Below are positions 1 through 6,680 of a stretch of DNA of 7,639 nt, piece after piece. The translations under genes were made by a program, and so were the position numbers. Within the stretch, counting starts at the first letter, position 1. Each line of letters starts with the position of its first letter. The stretch lies in contig JAKJAE010000112.1 of assembly GCA_022707665.1 (NCBI GenBank), forward strand, positions 1 through 7,639. Reading direction: 5' to 3'. This stretch comes from Chloroflexota bacterium. GTDB lineage: Bacteria > Chloroflexota > Anaerolineae > B4-G1 > SLSP01. The notes under the pieces are model-generated. The model did no database searches, was not told where the DNA came from, and was given only the letters and a program-made list of their open reading frames with translations.

Positions 1-92
1 TTCGCCCTACGCAGGGAGCGCCTGCCCAAGTCTGGCCGTGTTTGCCACTAATGATGCGGAAATCTGACGGACACCCCGGTCCGGTTTCGCTC

Positions 93-121
93 TTGACATC
101 CACCAGAGCTTCGGGTATTAT
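93..121 (+). promoter_or_regulatory. Sigma-70-type promoter of the trp operon
   Basis: A perfect -35 hexamer TTGACA (93-98) is followed by exactly 17 bases and a near-consensus -10 hexamer TATTAT (116-121). Transcription should start near A128, just before the first paired bases of the T-box Stem I, so promoter and leader positions support each other. No other comparable promoter is seen between here and trpE. The start site itself is inferred. Confidence 0.85.
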
Positions 122-230
122 GGTCACAATCTGAATACAGAATAGCGTTGATCCGGAGTAGTAACGCCGGTACGTGCGCCAGAGATGTGAGCCCTGTGGT
201 GGAAGCTCACTCGCAGACGGCAGGTGTGAA

Positions 231-233
231 TGG
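231..233 (+). promoter_or_regulatory. T-box specifier codon UGG (Trp)
   Basis: UGG lies on the 3' side of the Stem I internal loop, preceded by GUGUGAA and followed by the purine A234, as in known specifier loops. The opposite strand of the loop carries AGUAGUA. UGG pairs with the CCA anticodon of tRNA-Trp, which agrees with the tryptophan genes downstream. Confidence 0.9.
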
Positions 234-365
234 ACCGGGGAGCTGCTAACCCGAACAGGGACCCGAAGACGGACCTGGGTGGGGTTGGCCGGAGTCGCCA
301 CCGTTATCAAGGCAGAGGGTATCGGTTGTGGGATTGGTCTAGCATAACCCGTACCAATAAGAGTG

Positions 366-430
366 GAGCTGGCTAATCGCGTCATGTGACGCGATTTTTC
401 TGTTTATAGGGGGACTATACCCCCCAGCTC
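366..430 (+). other. Branched Stem III of the leader with a terminator-like arm
   Basis: GAGCTGG (366-372) is perfectly complementary to CCAGCTC (424-430). This outer helix encloses two further hairpins. One is a 10-bp stem, AATCGCGTCA (375-384) with TGACGCGATT (387-396), which can also fold as 8 bp with an ATGT loop, followed by a T run (395-399). The other pairs the G run 409-413 with C420-423. A stable hairpin followed by U residues looks like an intrinsic terminator, although here it is one arm of a three-way junction. T-box leaders normally have a simple Stem III at this place. The pairing is visible; its function is not known. Confidence 0.7.
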
Positions 431-434
431 AAAT

Positions 435-472
435 AGGGTGGCACCACGGGAAGCGAAACGCCTCTCGTCCCT
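435..472 (+). promoter_or_regulatory. T-box sequence and antiterminator
   Basis: AGGGTGGCACCACGGG (435-450) matches the T-box consensus AGGGTGGNACCRCG. In the antiterminator AGGG 435-438 pairs with CCCT 469-472 and ACG 446-448 pairs with CGT 466-468, leaving UGGC (439-442) in the bulge that binds the tRNA acceptor end. UGGC is complementary to GCCA, which fits tRNA-Trp with the usual bacterial discriminator base G73. The segment 466-472 is shared with the terminator stem, so the two structures exclude each other. Confidence 0.93.
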
Positions 473-495
473 AACAGGGATGAGAGGCGTTTTTT
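456..495 (+). terminator. Regulated intrinsic terminator of the T-box leader
   Basis: Positions 456-472 pair with 476-492 as a 17-bp stem, with one G-U pair (467-481) and a three-base AAC loop. The GC-rich core is followed by six T residues (490-495). It ends 30 bases before the trpE start codon. Formation is predicted when tRNA-Trp is charged, since the antiterminator uses the 5' half of this stem. Confidence 0.95.
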
Positions 496-525
496 GTTTG
501 CCAGAAATGAGATCGAGGGGCAACC

Positions 526-2055
526 ATGGATACAGATTCACGGTCTATGTCGCGGAAGAAGTTCCATCAGTGCGCAGCACAAGGCGTGCTCGTGCCCATC
601 TACCGCGAGCTGGCGGCAGATCTGGAGACACCCGTCTCGGTCTATCTCAAGCTACGCGACCAGGGTCCGAGTTTCCTGCTAGAGAGCGTCGAACGTGCGG
701 AACGAATCGGGCGGTATTCCTTCCTGGGGTTCAACCCCAAGCGCCAGATCATCACCCGCGGACGCGAGGTGATGATCGTCACCAACGGGCATGCCGAGAC
801 ACGACAGCTAACCGACGGTGAGGATCCGCTGGATGTGGTGAAGGCAGAGCTGGCCTGGTTCCAACCCATAGCACCGTCCAACGAACTGGTTAAGGACCTG
901 CCGCGCTTCTTCGGCGGGGCTGTGGGCTACCTGAGCTATGATCTCGTACGCTTCTTCGAACGCTTGCCCGACACGGCCGGCAACGAAGGCCATCACGACC
1001 TGGGCATGCCCGACTTGCACGTCATGGTCACCGACACCCTTGTTGTTTTCGATCATGTGCAGCATCGGCTGCTACTTTTCGCCAATGCACACATCCCCAA
1101 AGGCTGCGACATCGACGCAGCCTACGACGAGGCGACAGCCCAGCTTGATGCACTCGAGGCGCGACTTCAGCGCCCGCTGATCCTGTCACCCAGTGAGGCG
1201 CGCGGTGGTGGACACGTACTAAGCTCCACGATGACCCAAGCTCAGTACGAGGCCGCGGTGCGTGCGGGCAAAGCCTACATCAAGGCGGGCGATGTCTTCC
1301 AGGTCGTTCTCTCCCAACGCCTGGCAAGGCCTACACATGCCGAGCCTTTCAACATCTACCGCACGCTACGCCGCATCAATCCTTCCCCGTACATGTTTTT
1401 CCTCGACCTCGGTGGTGAACCCGAGACCTACCTGATCGGGTCATCGCCAGAGGTGTTGGTGCGTCTGCAGGACCGGACCGCCGCCATCCGGCCCATCGCG
1501 GGGACTCGTCCCCGGGGCAAGGACCTCGCGGAAGACCAGAAGCTGGAGGCCGAGCTTCTGGCCGATCCCAAGGAACGCGCCGAACACGTGATGCTCGTGG
1601 ACCTGGGTCGCAACGACCTGGGCCGCGTGTGTGAGTTCAACACTATCCACGTCCCGGAACTGTTTGTCACCGAGCACTACTCCCACGTCATCCATCTCGT
1701 CAGCCACATCGAAGGAAAACTGCGCGAGGGCCTCGACGCTTTCGATCTGCTGCGCGCCACTTTCCCGGCAGGCACCCTCAGCGGGGCACCAAAGGTCCGG
1801 GCGATGGAGATCATCGAGGAGCTGGAGGGACTGCGTCGCGGTCCCTATGGTGGTGCTGTCGGTTATTTCGGCTTCAACGGGAATATGGACACGTGTATCA
1901 CGATTCGCACCATCGTGATGCGGGGGAAAACCGCCTACCTGCAGGCCGGTGCCGGCATCGTTGCCGACAGCGATCCGGAGCGCGAGTATCACGAGACGCT
2001 TCACAAAGCCGGGGCGCTCAGTGTAGCCATTCAGATGGCAGAGGAAGGAATCTGA
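526..2055 (+). CDS. trpE: Anthranilate synthase component I (TrpE)
   Basis: This is the large subunit of anthranilate synthase, which turns chorismate and ammonia (supplied by TrpG) into anthranilate in the cytoplasm, the first committed step to tryptophan. The 509 residues match the usual family length. The N-terminal domain carries LLES (51-54), the element of the tryptophan feedback site, and NPSPYM (285-290) also contributes to that site in studied enzymes. The chorismate-binding domain fills the C-terminal half: IAGTRPRG (324-331), the ERAEHVMLVDLGRND block (350-364), AGTLSGAPK (415-423), GAVGYFGF (443-450) and GAGIVADSDPE (474-484). The ATG at 526 is chosen because GAGGGG (515-520) lies five bases upstream; the next ATG at 547 has no such site. 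It is the first gene after the T-box terminator. A fused TrpEG is excluded because the protein ends before any amidotransferase domain. Pabb-type synthase is unlikely given the operon. Confidence 0.98.
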   Translation: MDTDSRSMSRKKFHQCAAQGVLVPIYRELAADLETPVSVYLKLRDQGPSFLLESVERAERIGRYSFLGFNPKRQIITRGREVMIVTNGHAETRQLTDGEDPLDVVKAELAWFQPIAPSNELVKDLPRFFGGAVGYLSYDLVRFFERLPDTAGNEGHHDLGMPDLHVMVTDTLVVFDHVQHRLLLFANAHIPKGCDIDAAYDEATAQLDALEARLQRPLILSPSEARGGGHVLSSTMTQAQYEAAVRAGKAYIKAGDVFQVVLSQRLARPTHAEPFNIYRTLRRINPSPYMFFLDLGGEPETYLIGSSPEVLVRLQDRTAAIRPIAGTRPRGKDLAEDQKLEAELLADPKERAEHVMLVDLGRNDLGRVCEFNTIHVPELFVTEHYSHVIHLVSHIEGKLREGLDAFDLLRATFPAGTLSGAPKVRAMEIIEELEGLRRGPYGGAVGYFGFNGNMDTCITIRTIVMRGKTAYLQAGAGIVADSDPEREYHETLHKAGALSVAIQMAEEGI

Positions 2056-2073
2056 GGGAGAGGGAGGAAGGCA

Positions 2074-2664
2074 ATGATATTGATGATCGATAATTATGAT
2101 TCATTCACGTATAACCTGGTGCAATACCTGGGCGAACTTGGTGCCGATATCGTCGTAAGGCGTAATGATGCGGTCACGCTGGACGAAATCAGGCGGCTCC
2201 ATCCCAGCCATATCATCATCTCGCCCGGACCGGGCACGCCGGAAGATGGGGGCGTCTCCGTGGATCTGATCCGCGCATTTCACAACACCACGCCGATTCT
2301 GGGGGTCTGTCTGGGCCACCAGTGCATCGGAGCAGCCTTTGGTGGCAGGGTCGACGCCGCGCCGCGCCTGATGCACGGCAAGACTAGCTCTATCTACCAC
2401 TACGGTCGCGCCATCTTCAACGGCGTGCCCAGCCCCTTCTCCGGGATGCGCTACCACAGCCTGCTTGTCTACGAGCCGCTGCCCGACTGCCTCAAGGTGA
2501 CAGCCTTCACGACCGAGGGGGAGATTATGGCATTGGAGCATAAAAGCGCGCCGGTGGTCGGCCTGCAGTTCCATCCAGAGAGTATCCTGACCGAACACGG
2601 CAAGACGATCCTCGGCAATTTCCTTGAGACATACGGAGGTCACTATGATCCGCGAAACAATTGA
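2074..2664 (+). CDS. trpG: Anthranilate synthase component II, glutamine amidotransferase (TrpG)
   Basis: This small subunit hydrolyses glutamine and channels ammonia to TrpE. It is a single class I glutamine amidotransferase domain of 196 residues, the normal length for a free-standing TrpG. Visible motifs are IDNYDSFTYNL (5-15), the oxyanion strand SPGPGTPED (50-58), the nucleophile elbow GVCLGHQ with catalytic Cys79, HGKTS (101-105), RYHSL (126-130) and FHPES with His167 and Glu169 completing the triad. The ATG at 2074 has a strong GGAGG (2063-2067) six bases upstream and starts 18 bases after the trpE stop. Its 3' end overlaps trpD by 20 bases, so the two are probably translationally coupled. 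The protein carries no TrpD fusion, unlike the enterobacterial TrpGD. PabA in other species is nearly indistinguishable and may share this subunit. Confidence 0.97.
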   Translation: MILMIDNYDSFTYNLVQYLGELGADIVVRRNDAVTLDEIRRLHPSHIIISPGPGTPEDGGVSVDLIRAFHNTTPILGVCLGHQCIGAAFGGRVDAAPRLMHGKTSSIYHYGRAIFNGVPSPFSGMRYHSLLVYEPLPDCLKVTAFTTEGEIMALEHKSAPVVGLQFHPESILTEHGKTILGNFLETYGGHYDPRNN

Positions 2665-3688
2665 GCAGCTACTTGCGGGGCAGTCCCTATCGGTAGAAGA
2701 GGCCGAGGTCGTGATGAGCGAGGTGATGGACGGGCAAGCCACATCCGCGCAGATCGCCGGGTTTCTCATCGCCCTCCGCGCCAAGGGCGAGACGGTCGAC
2801 GAGATCACTGGCTGCGCACGGGCGATGCGACGTGCAGCCACCAGGGTTCGACCCAGCCACGATGCCCTGATCGACACTTGCGGCACCGGCGGTGACAAAG
2901 CAGGGACGTTTAACATCTCGACCACAACGGCCTTTGTGGTCGCCGGGGCGGGTCTCCGCGTCGCCAAACACGGCAACCGAAGCGTCAGCAGCCGTTCGGG
3001 CAGTGCCGACGTGCTCAAAGCCCTGGGCGTCAACCTGGATCTGACGTCGGACCAGGTAGCCACCTGTATCGATGAGGTCGGCATCGGTTTCCTGTTTGCC
3101 CCGCTGCTTCATCCCGCGATGAAACACGCCATCGGCCCGCGTCGAGAGCTCGGGGTGCGGACGATCTTTAACATCCTTGGCCCGTTGACCAACCCCGCAG
3201 ACACCAAGGTCCAACTCCTGGGCGTCTTTGATCCCGACCTGACCGATGTTCTCGCCCGCGTGCTCAAGGCACTGGGCTCGCGCGCCGCCTACGTTGTGCA
3301 CGGTCACGGGGGACTCGACGAACTTACCACAACGGGTCCGAATCGCGTCAGCCGCTTCGGTGTCGGGGAGACCAACGGTGTCATCGTGACCGAGATCCTG
3401 GATCCGCGAGACGTAGGCTTCGGCCTTGCAGCCAGAGAGGAGCTCCGAGGCGGCGATCCGGACACGAACGCAGCGATCACGCGGGCTGTGCTTTCCGGCC
3501 ACGATCGCGGCGCATGCCGAGACGTAGTCTTGCTCAACGCTGCTGCCGCACTTTTGGTGGGAGGGATGGCATCCGATCTGCGGCAGGGCATCGCCCAGGC
3601 GGCCAATAGCATTGACAGCGGGGCAGCCCTCGGCAAGCTGCAGGAGCTGACCAAGTTGAGCCAGCAGTTCTGTGGACAGGCCGCGTAG
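2645..3688 (+). CDS. trpD: Anthranilate phosphoribosyltransferase (TrpD)
   Basis: TrpD transfers phosphoribose from PRPP to anthranilate, giving phosphoribosylanthranilate. The 347-residue protein has the helical N-terminal domain with a glycosyltransferase family 3 core. It contains DTCGTGGDKAGTFNIS (77-92) with the GTGGD PRPP loop, KHGNRSVSSRSGSADVLKALG (108-128), the RELGVRTIFNILGPLTNP block (167-184) that binds anthranilate, and HGGLDE (221-226), whose Asp-Glu pair binds magnesium in the family. The ATG at 2645 is preferred over an in-frame TTG at 2624 because GGAGGT (2635-2640) lies four bases before it and MIRETIEQLL is a typical TrpD beginning. The start lies inside the last 20 bases of trpG, which suggests coupled translation. 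All motifs are intact. Confidence 0.97.
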   Translation: MIRETIEQLLAGQSLSVEEAEVVMSEVMDGQATSAQIAGFLIALRAKGETVDEITGCARAMRRAATRVRPSHDALIDTCGTGGDKAGTFNISTTTAFVVAGAGLRVAKHGNRSVSSRSGSADVLKALGVNLDLTSDQVATCIDEVGIGFLFAPLLHPAMKHAIGPRRELGVRTIFNILGPLTNPADTKVQLLGVFDPDLTDVLARVLKALGSRAAYVVHGHGGLDELTTTGPNRVSRFGVGETNGVIVTEILDPRDVGFGLAAREELRGGDPDTNAAITRAVLSGHDRGACRDVVLLNAAAALLVGGMASDLRQGIAQAANSIDSGAALGKLQELTKLSQQFCGQAA

Positions 3689-3704
3689 CGTGCCATAGCC
3701 AGCC

Positions 3705-4511
3705 ATGACGACGACTGCAACCATTCTAGACGAGATCATCGCGTATAAACTGCAGGAGATCGCGCACGACAAGGCCGTGCAGCCTCTGGCGACGATGCGG
3801 CGTGCGGCAGCTTCCGCCGATCAACCACGGGATTTCGCTGCCGCACTGAGGGCTCCCGGCATCGGTCTAATCGCGGAGGTGAAACGGGCATCGCCCAGCA
3901 AAGGCACGCTACGACCAGATCTCGACCCAGAAACGCAGGCAGCGACCTACACCGGGAATGGCGCCGCGGCGATCAGCGTGCTCACCGACGAGCGCTTCTT
4001 CAGGGGCAGCCTGGCGGACCTCCGCGCCGTCCGGAACACGGTGTCCATCCCCGTGCTGCGCAAGGATTTCGTCCTGGACCCCTATCAGGTATACCAGGCC
4101 CGTGCCTACGGTGCGGACGCGATCCTTCTGATCGTCGCCGCGTTGGAGGACCGTGCCCTGTGCGACCTCCAGACGCTGGCCCACAACCTGGGTATGGTCG
4201 CTCTCGTCGAGGTCCACGACCGTGCGGAGCTTGATCGGGCGCTTGCCGTCAGCCCCCAGCTCATCGGCATCAATAACCGCAACCTGCGCACCTTCGACGT
4301 CAGTCTTGACACGACCGAAACCCTTCGTCCTCATGTTCCTGACGACATCATCGTCATCGCCGAGAGCGGGATCCACACTCGCGCCGACGTGGCTCGTCTC
4401 TGCAAAATCGGCGTGGACGCGATGCTGGTCGGCACTGCGCTGGTGACCGCATGCGACACAGCAGCGATGGTGCGGTCGCTGGTAGAGGCGGGAGTGGAAA
4501 TGCAGGAATGA
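3705..4511 (+). CDS. trpC: Indole-3-glycerol phosphate synthase (TrpC)
   Basis: TrpC decarboxylates and closes the ring of 1-(2-carboxyphenylamino)-1-deoxyribulose 5-phosphate to indole-3-glycerol phosphate. It is a single TIM barrel of 268 residues, with no TrpF domain fused. The catalytic set known from the archaeal enzyme can be placed: Glu58 and Lys60 in IAEVKRASPSKG, Lys120 in VLRKDFVLDPYQVY, Glu169 in VEVHD, Asn190 in GINNRNL and Ser221 in AESGI; AMLVGTALV (239-247) is the phosphate-binding end. The ATG at 3705 lies 16 bases after the trpD stop, and no Shine-Dalgarno sequence is evident, so it probably depends on ribosomes arriving from trpD. The sequence ATGA at 4508-4511 contains its stop codon and a possible start of a small bridging frame. 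Identity is certain. Confidence 0.97.
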   Translation: MTTTATILDEIIAYKLQEIAHDKAVQPLATMRRAAASADQPRDFAAALRAPGIGLIAEVKRASPSKGTLRPDLDPETQAATYTGNGAAAISVLTDERFFRGSLADLRAVRNTVSIPVLRKDFVLDPYQVYQARAYGADAILLIVAALEDRALCDLQTLAHNLGMVALVEVHDRAELDRALAVSPQLIGINNRNLRTFDVSLDTTETLRPHVPDDIIVIAESGIHTRADVARLCKIGVDAMLVGTALVTACDTAAMVRSLVEAGVEMQE

Positions 4512-4672
4512 AAGCACCGGAGAATAGGGAGAATCAGCAGATGGACGAATCAGCGACGCAAAGACCGGGAATCTTTGGGATCAATCGTCAGCCGGCACTC
4601 GTTACTCGTGACGTCTTGGGACTCGCGTCGACCGCGACCCCGCATCGTCACGACCAGGGAAACGGTCTATGA
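4508..4672 (+). CDS. Possible 54-codon bridging ORF between trpC and trpF (uncertain)
   Basis: An ATG at 4508 overlaps the trpC stop as ATGA, and the frame stays open through the whole gap to a TGA that overlaps the trpF start, again as ATGA (4669-4672). The predicted peptide begins MKAPENRENQQMDESATQRP, is polar, and has no motif, signal peptide or membrane segment I recognise. Its only possible ribosome site, GGGAG at 4490-4494, is 13 bases away and therefore poor. The frame contains the intergenic repeat, which argues against an old conserved protein. It could serve to carry ribosomes into trpF, or it could be open by chance in GC-rich DNA. I do not claim a function. Confidence 0.2.
   Translation: MKAPENRENQQMDESATQRPGIFGINRQPALVTRDVLGLASTATPHRHDQGNGL
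4522..4557 (-). repeat. Short intergenic repeat, copy 1 (inverted)
   Basis: Read on the - strand, this stretch begins GTCGCTGATTC (4557 to 4547) and ends GCTGATTC-TC-CCTATTC (4538 to 4522). The first 11 bases are identical to 6635-6645 in the trpB-trpA gap. The second part matches 6638-6652 except for two extra bases. It lies within the 157-bp trpC-trpF gap; I see no other structure there apart from the trpF ribosome site. Confidence 0.6.
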
Positions 4673-5343
4673 CCAAAGTCAAGATCTGCGGTATCACCAA
4701 CACTGAGGACGCCCTGTGTGCAGCCGGGGCTGGTACAGATTTCCTGGGGTTCATCCTCTACCCCGGCAGCCCGCGCTACGTCAGCGTCGATGCCGTGGCA
4801 TTGATCATACAGGCGCTCCGGGCGGAGTTCGGCGTCAACGCGCCCCGATGTGTGGGGGTATTCGTGGATGCACCCGTGGCTGCTGTGAGAGAAGCCATTG
4901 CGCGATCGGGGCTAGACCTTGCCCAACTGCACGGTAACGAATCGCCCGATGTCATTACCGCGCTGCGCCCTAATGGTTTCAAAGCGATCCGGCCCCGGAC
5001 GCTGGACGAAGCGGCTGTAGCTTACCGCAGCTTTGGGTGCGCCGCGCCACAACGTTCGGACCATCCCCAACTGTTGGTCGATGCGTACCATCCACATTAC
5101 GTGGGGGGCACCGGGGAGCGCGCCGATGTCGCCGTCGCGCGATGGTTGGCACAACAGTGCCCTATCCTGTTGGCTGGTGGCCTGACCCCGGACAATGTAA
5201 CCGACGCCATCGTGAGTGTGCGCCCCTGGGGAGTTGACGTCTCCAGCGGCGTTGAGGCGGCACAGGGCCGCAAGGATCACGGAAGGATCAGGGCTTTTGT
5301 CCAGGCAGTGCACCCAAATACTGACGATCACGGAGCAGACTAA
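4669..5343 (+). CDS. trpF: Phosphoribosylanthranilate isomerase (TrpF)
   Basis: TrpF performs the Amadori rearrangement of N-(5'-phosphoribosyl)anthranilate to the substrate of TrpC. It is a separate TIM-barrel protein of 224 residues, slightly longer than many relatives (about 200-210), partly through the loop around 120-133 and a polar C-terminal tail. The KICGIT motif (5-10) supplies the catalytic base Cys7. [11 protein letters not shown] (28-38), QLHGNE (86-91), LLVDAYHP with the likely general acid Asp138, GGTG (146-149), [11 protein letters not shown] (167-177) and GVDVSSGVE (188-196) complete the active site and phosphate pocket. AGGGA (4656-4660) lies eight bases before the ATG. It is separated from trpC by a repeat-bearing 157-bp gap, and its stop shares a base with the trpB start (TAATG). 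Confidence 0.97.
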   Translation: MTKVKICGITNTEDALCAAGAGTDFLGFILYPGSPRYVSVDAVALIIQALRAEFGVNAPRCVGVFVDAPVAAVREAIARSGLDLAQLHGNESPDVITALRPNGFKAIRPRTLDEAAVAYRSFGCAAPQRSDHPQLLVDAYHPHYVGGTGERADVAVARWLAQQCPILLAGGLTPDNVTDAIVSVRPWGVDVSSGVEAAQGRKDHGRIRAFVQAVHPNTDDHGAD

Positions 5344-6560
5344 TGATTGTTACCCACGAGTTACCCGCGTTGTCCAATGGCCCCTACTATGGCGCCTATG
5401 GCGGCAGGTTCGTGCCGGAGATTCTGGTGCCTGCCGTACAAGAGCTGGAGGTCGCCTACGAGCAGGCTCAGGCAGATGCCGAGTTCCGGTCGGAGCTCGA
5501 CGGCCTGCTACAGACCTATGCGGGCCGACCCACACCATTGACGCGGGCCCGACGCCTGAGCGACGCGTTGGGGGGGGGGCGGATCTACCTCAAACGCGAG
5601 GATCTGGCCCATACGGGAGCCCACAAGATCAACAATGCGCTGGGCCAGGCGTTGTTGGCCAAACGAATGGGGAAACAGCGCATCGTGGCGGAGACCGGCG
5701 CGGGCCAGCACGGCGTGGCAACAGCTACCGCCTGTGCGCTGCTGGGGCTGAACTGCGTCGTCTATATGGGCACCACCGACATGGAACGCCAGAAACTCAA
5801 CGTCTTCCGTATGAAGCTACTCGGAGCGGATGTCCGCGGCGTTGATAGCGGCAGCCGTACCCTCAAGGACGCCATCAACGAAGCAATCCGCGACTGGGTC
5901 GCGAACGTCCAAACCACCCATTACCTGCTCGGCTCGGCGCTCGGGCCCCACCCCTATCCCCGCATCGTTCGCGACTTCCAGCGCATCATCGGCCTCGAAG
6001 CGCGCCAACAGATCCTCGATGCCGAGGGCCGGCTGCCCAACCTCCTCGTCGCCTGCGTCGGTGGCGGCTCCAATGCTATCGGCCTGTTCCATCCTTTCAT
6101 GGGTGACCCAGGCGTAGCCATGATCGGCGTGGAAGCGGGTGGTACAGGAATCCAAGACGGGCGGCATGCGGCTCGTTTTGCCGACCCCACAAGGGGACGG
6201 TTGGGTGTTTTGCATGGGACCCGGACCTACGTGCTGCAGGATGCTAACGGCCAAATCGCCCTCACCCACAGCATCTCGGCCGGGCTGGACTACGCCGCCA
6301 TAGGGCCGGAGCACGCATGGCTGCGTGATGTGAGCCGTGCCAGTTATACGTATGCCACCGACGACGAGGCGCTGGATGCGTTGAAACGACTCAGCGAACT
6401 CGAGGGCATCATCCCGGCACTGGAGAGCGCCCACGCTGTCGCCGAAGCCATCAAACGTGCGCCACAGATGTCGCCTGACGATTTGATCATCATCAACATC
6501 AGCGGACGCGGCGACAAGGATATGCATACGGTGGCGGGGGCACTGGGTGTAAGCGTGTAG
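5343..6560 (+). CDS. trpB: Tryptophan synthase beta chain (TrpB)
   Basis: TrpB is the pyridoxal-phosphate subunit that condenses indole, channelled from TrpA, with L-serine to form tryptophan. The 405 residues agree with the TrpB1 class that works with Trp[15 protein letters not shown] (13-26) is the typical start. HTGAHKINN (90-98) holds Lys95, the PLP Schiff-base lysine; AETGAGQHG (116-124) holds Glu117, equivalent to Glu109 of Salmonella; [10 protein letters not shown] (238-247) is the PLP phosphate loop; HSISAGLDY (309-317) and SGRGDKD (387-393) are the conserved C-terminal blocks. The ATG at 5343 overlaps the trpF stop by one base and has GGAG (5332-5335) seven bases upstream. An uninterrupted run of ten G residues (5570-5579) encodes Gly77-Gly79; a slip there would destroy the frame, but the frame is intact as given. 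Confidence 0.98.
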   Translation: MIVTHELPALSNGPYYGAYGGRFVPEILVPAVQELEVAYEQAQADAEFRSELDGLLQTYAGRPTPLTRARRLSDALGGGRIYLKREDLAHTGAHKINNALGQALLAKRMGKQRIVAETGAGQHGVATATACALLGLNCVVYMGTTDMERQKLNVFRMKLLGADVRGVDSGSRTLKDAINEAIRDWVANVQTTHYLLGSALGPHPYPRIVRDFQRIIGLEARQQILDAEGRLPNLLVACVGGGSNAIGLFHPFMGDPGVAMIGVEAGGTGIQDGRHAARFADPTRGRLGVLHGTRTYVLQDANGQIALTHSISAGLDYAAIGPEHAWLRDVSRASYTYATDDEALDALKRLSELEGIIPALESAHAVAEAIKRAPQMSPDDLIIINISGRGDKDMHTVAGALGVSV

Positions 6561-6634
6561 GCTGTAACTGCGCAGCGTCTGACTTCCGCAGCATAGTACG
6601 AATGCCGAGTGATACGGAGGATAGCCATTCTTCT

Positions 6635-6668
6635 GTCGCTGATTCCCTATTCCTGACTCGCTGATTCC
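6635..6668 (+). repeat. Short intergenic repeat, copy 2, with an internal 11-bp direct repeat
   Basis: TCGCTGATTCC occurs twice, at 6636-6646 and 6658-6668, 22 bases apart. The stretch reads as degenerate seven- to eight-base units ending in ATTCC or close to it: TGATTCC, CTATTCC, TGACTCGC, TGATTCC. It abuts the trpA start region and matches the reverse complement of copy 1 in the trpC-trpF gap. The remainder of the trpB-trpA gap (6561-6634) holds an unused GGAGG at 6616-6620 and nothing else I can name. Confidence 0.65.
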
Positions 6669-6680
6669 ATGGAGGCCGCT

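Larger units (their letters stand above)
128..495 (+). promoter_or_regulatory. T-box leader (tRNA-Trp-sensing riboswitch) of the trp operon
   Basis: This untranslated leader should sense the charging state of tRNA-Trp and control transcription into trpE by antitermination. Stem I can be drawn as TAGC 143-146 with GCTA 245-248, then a GA-rich internal loop resembling a kink-turn, CCGG 153-156 with CCGG 235-238, a specifier loop with AGTAGTA on its 5' side and GAA-TGG-ACC on its 3' side, GCCG 166-169 with CGGC 218-221, and TGCG 175-178 with CGCA 212-215. It ends with the AGAGA of the AG bulge at 181-185 and a distal hairpin GTGAGC 187-192 with GCTCAC 205-210, whose loop carries GGTGGAA. Stem II-like pairings follow (GGTGG 278-282 with CCACC 298-302; GGTA 318-321 with TACC 352-355), then Stem III (366-430), the T-box sequence and the terminator. 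The class is secure; the middle helices are hand-drawn. Confidence 0.95.

Noticed and set aside
1..92. Tail of an upstream gene, or a terminator formed by GCAGG 11-15 and CCTGC 21-25
   Set aside because: All three + frames close within the first 135 bases without a recognisable protein end. The small hairpin has no T run, so nothing can be supported here.
128..525. Leader-peptide attenuation or TRAP binding as the control mechanism
   Set aside because: There is no short frame with adjacent Trp codons behind a ribosome site and no series of regularly spaced GAG/UAG triplets. The T-box elements explain the leader fully.
438..821. 127-codon + strand frame starting inside the T-box sequence
   Set aside because: It begins in the T-box, runs through the terminator hairpin and overlaps trpE in another frame. 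It is an artefact of regulatory RNA and gene shadow.
2101..3772. Long open frames on the - strand opposite trpG and trpD (327 and 361 codons)
   Set aside because: They lie fully opposite motif-rich conserved genes, overlap each other and contain no recognisable domain. Long antisense frames are expected in GC-rich codon usage.
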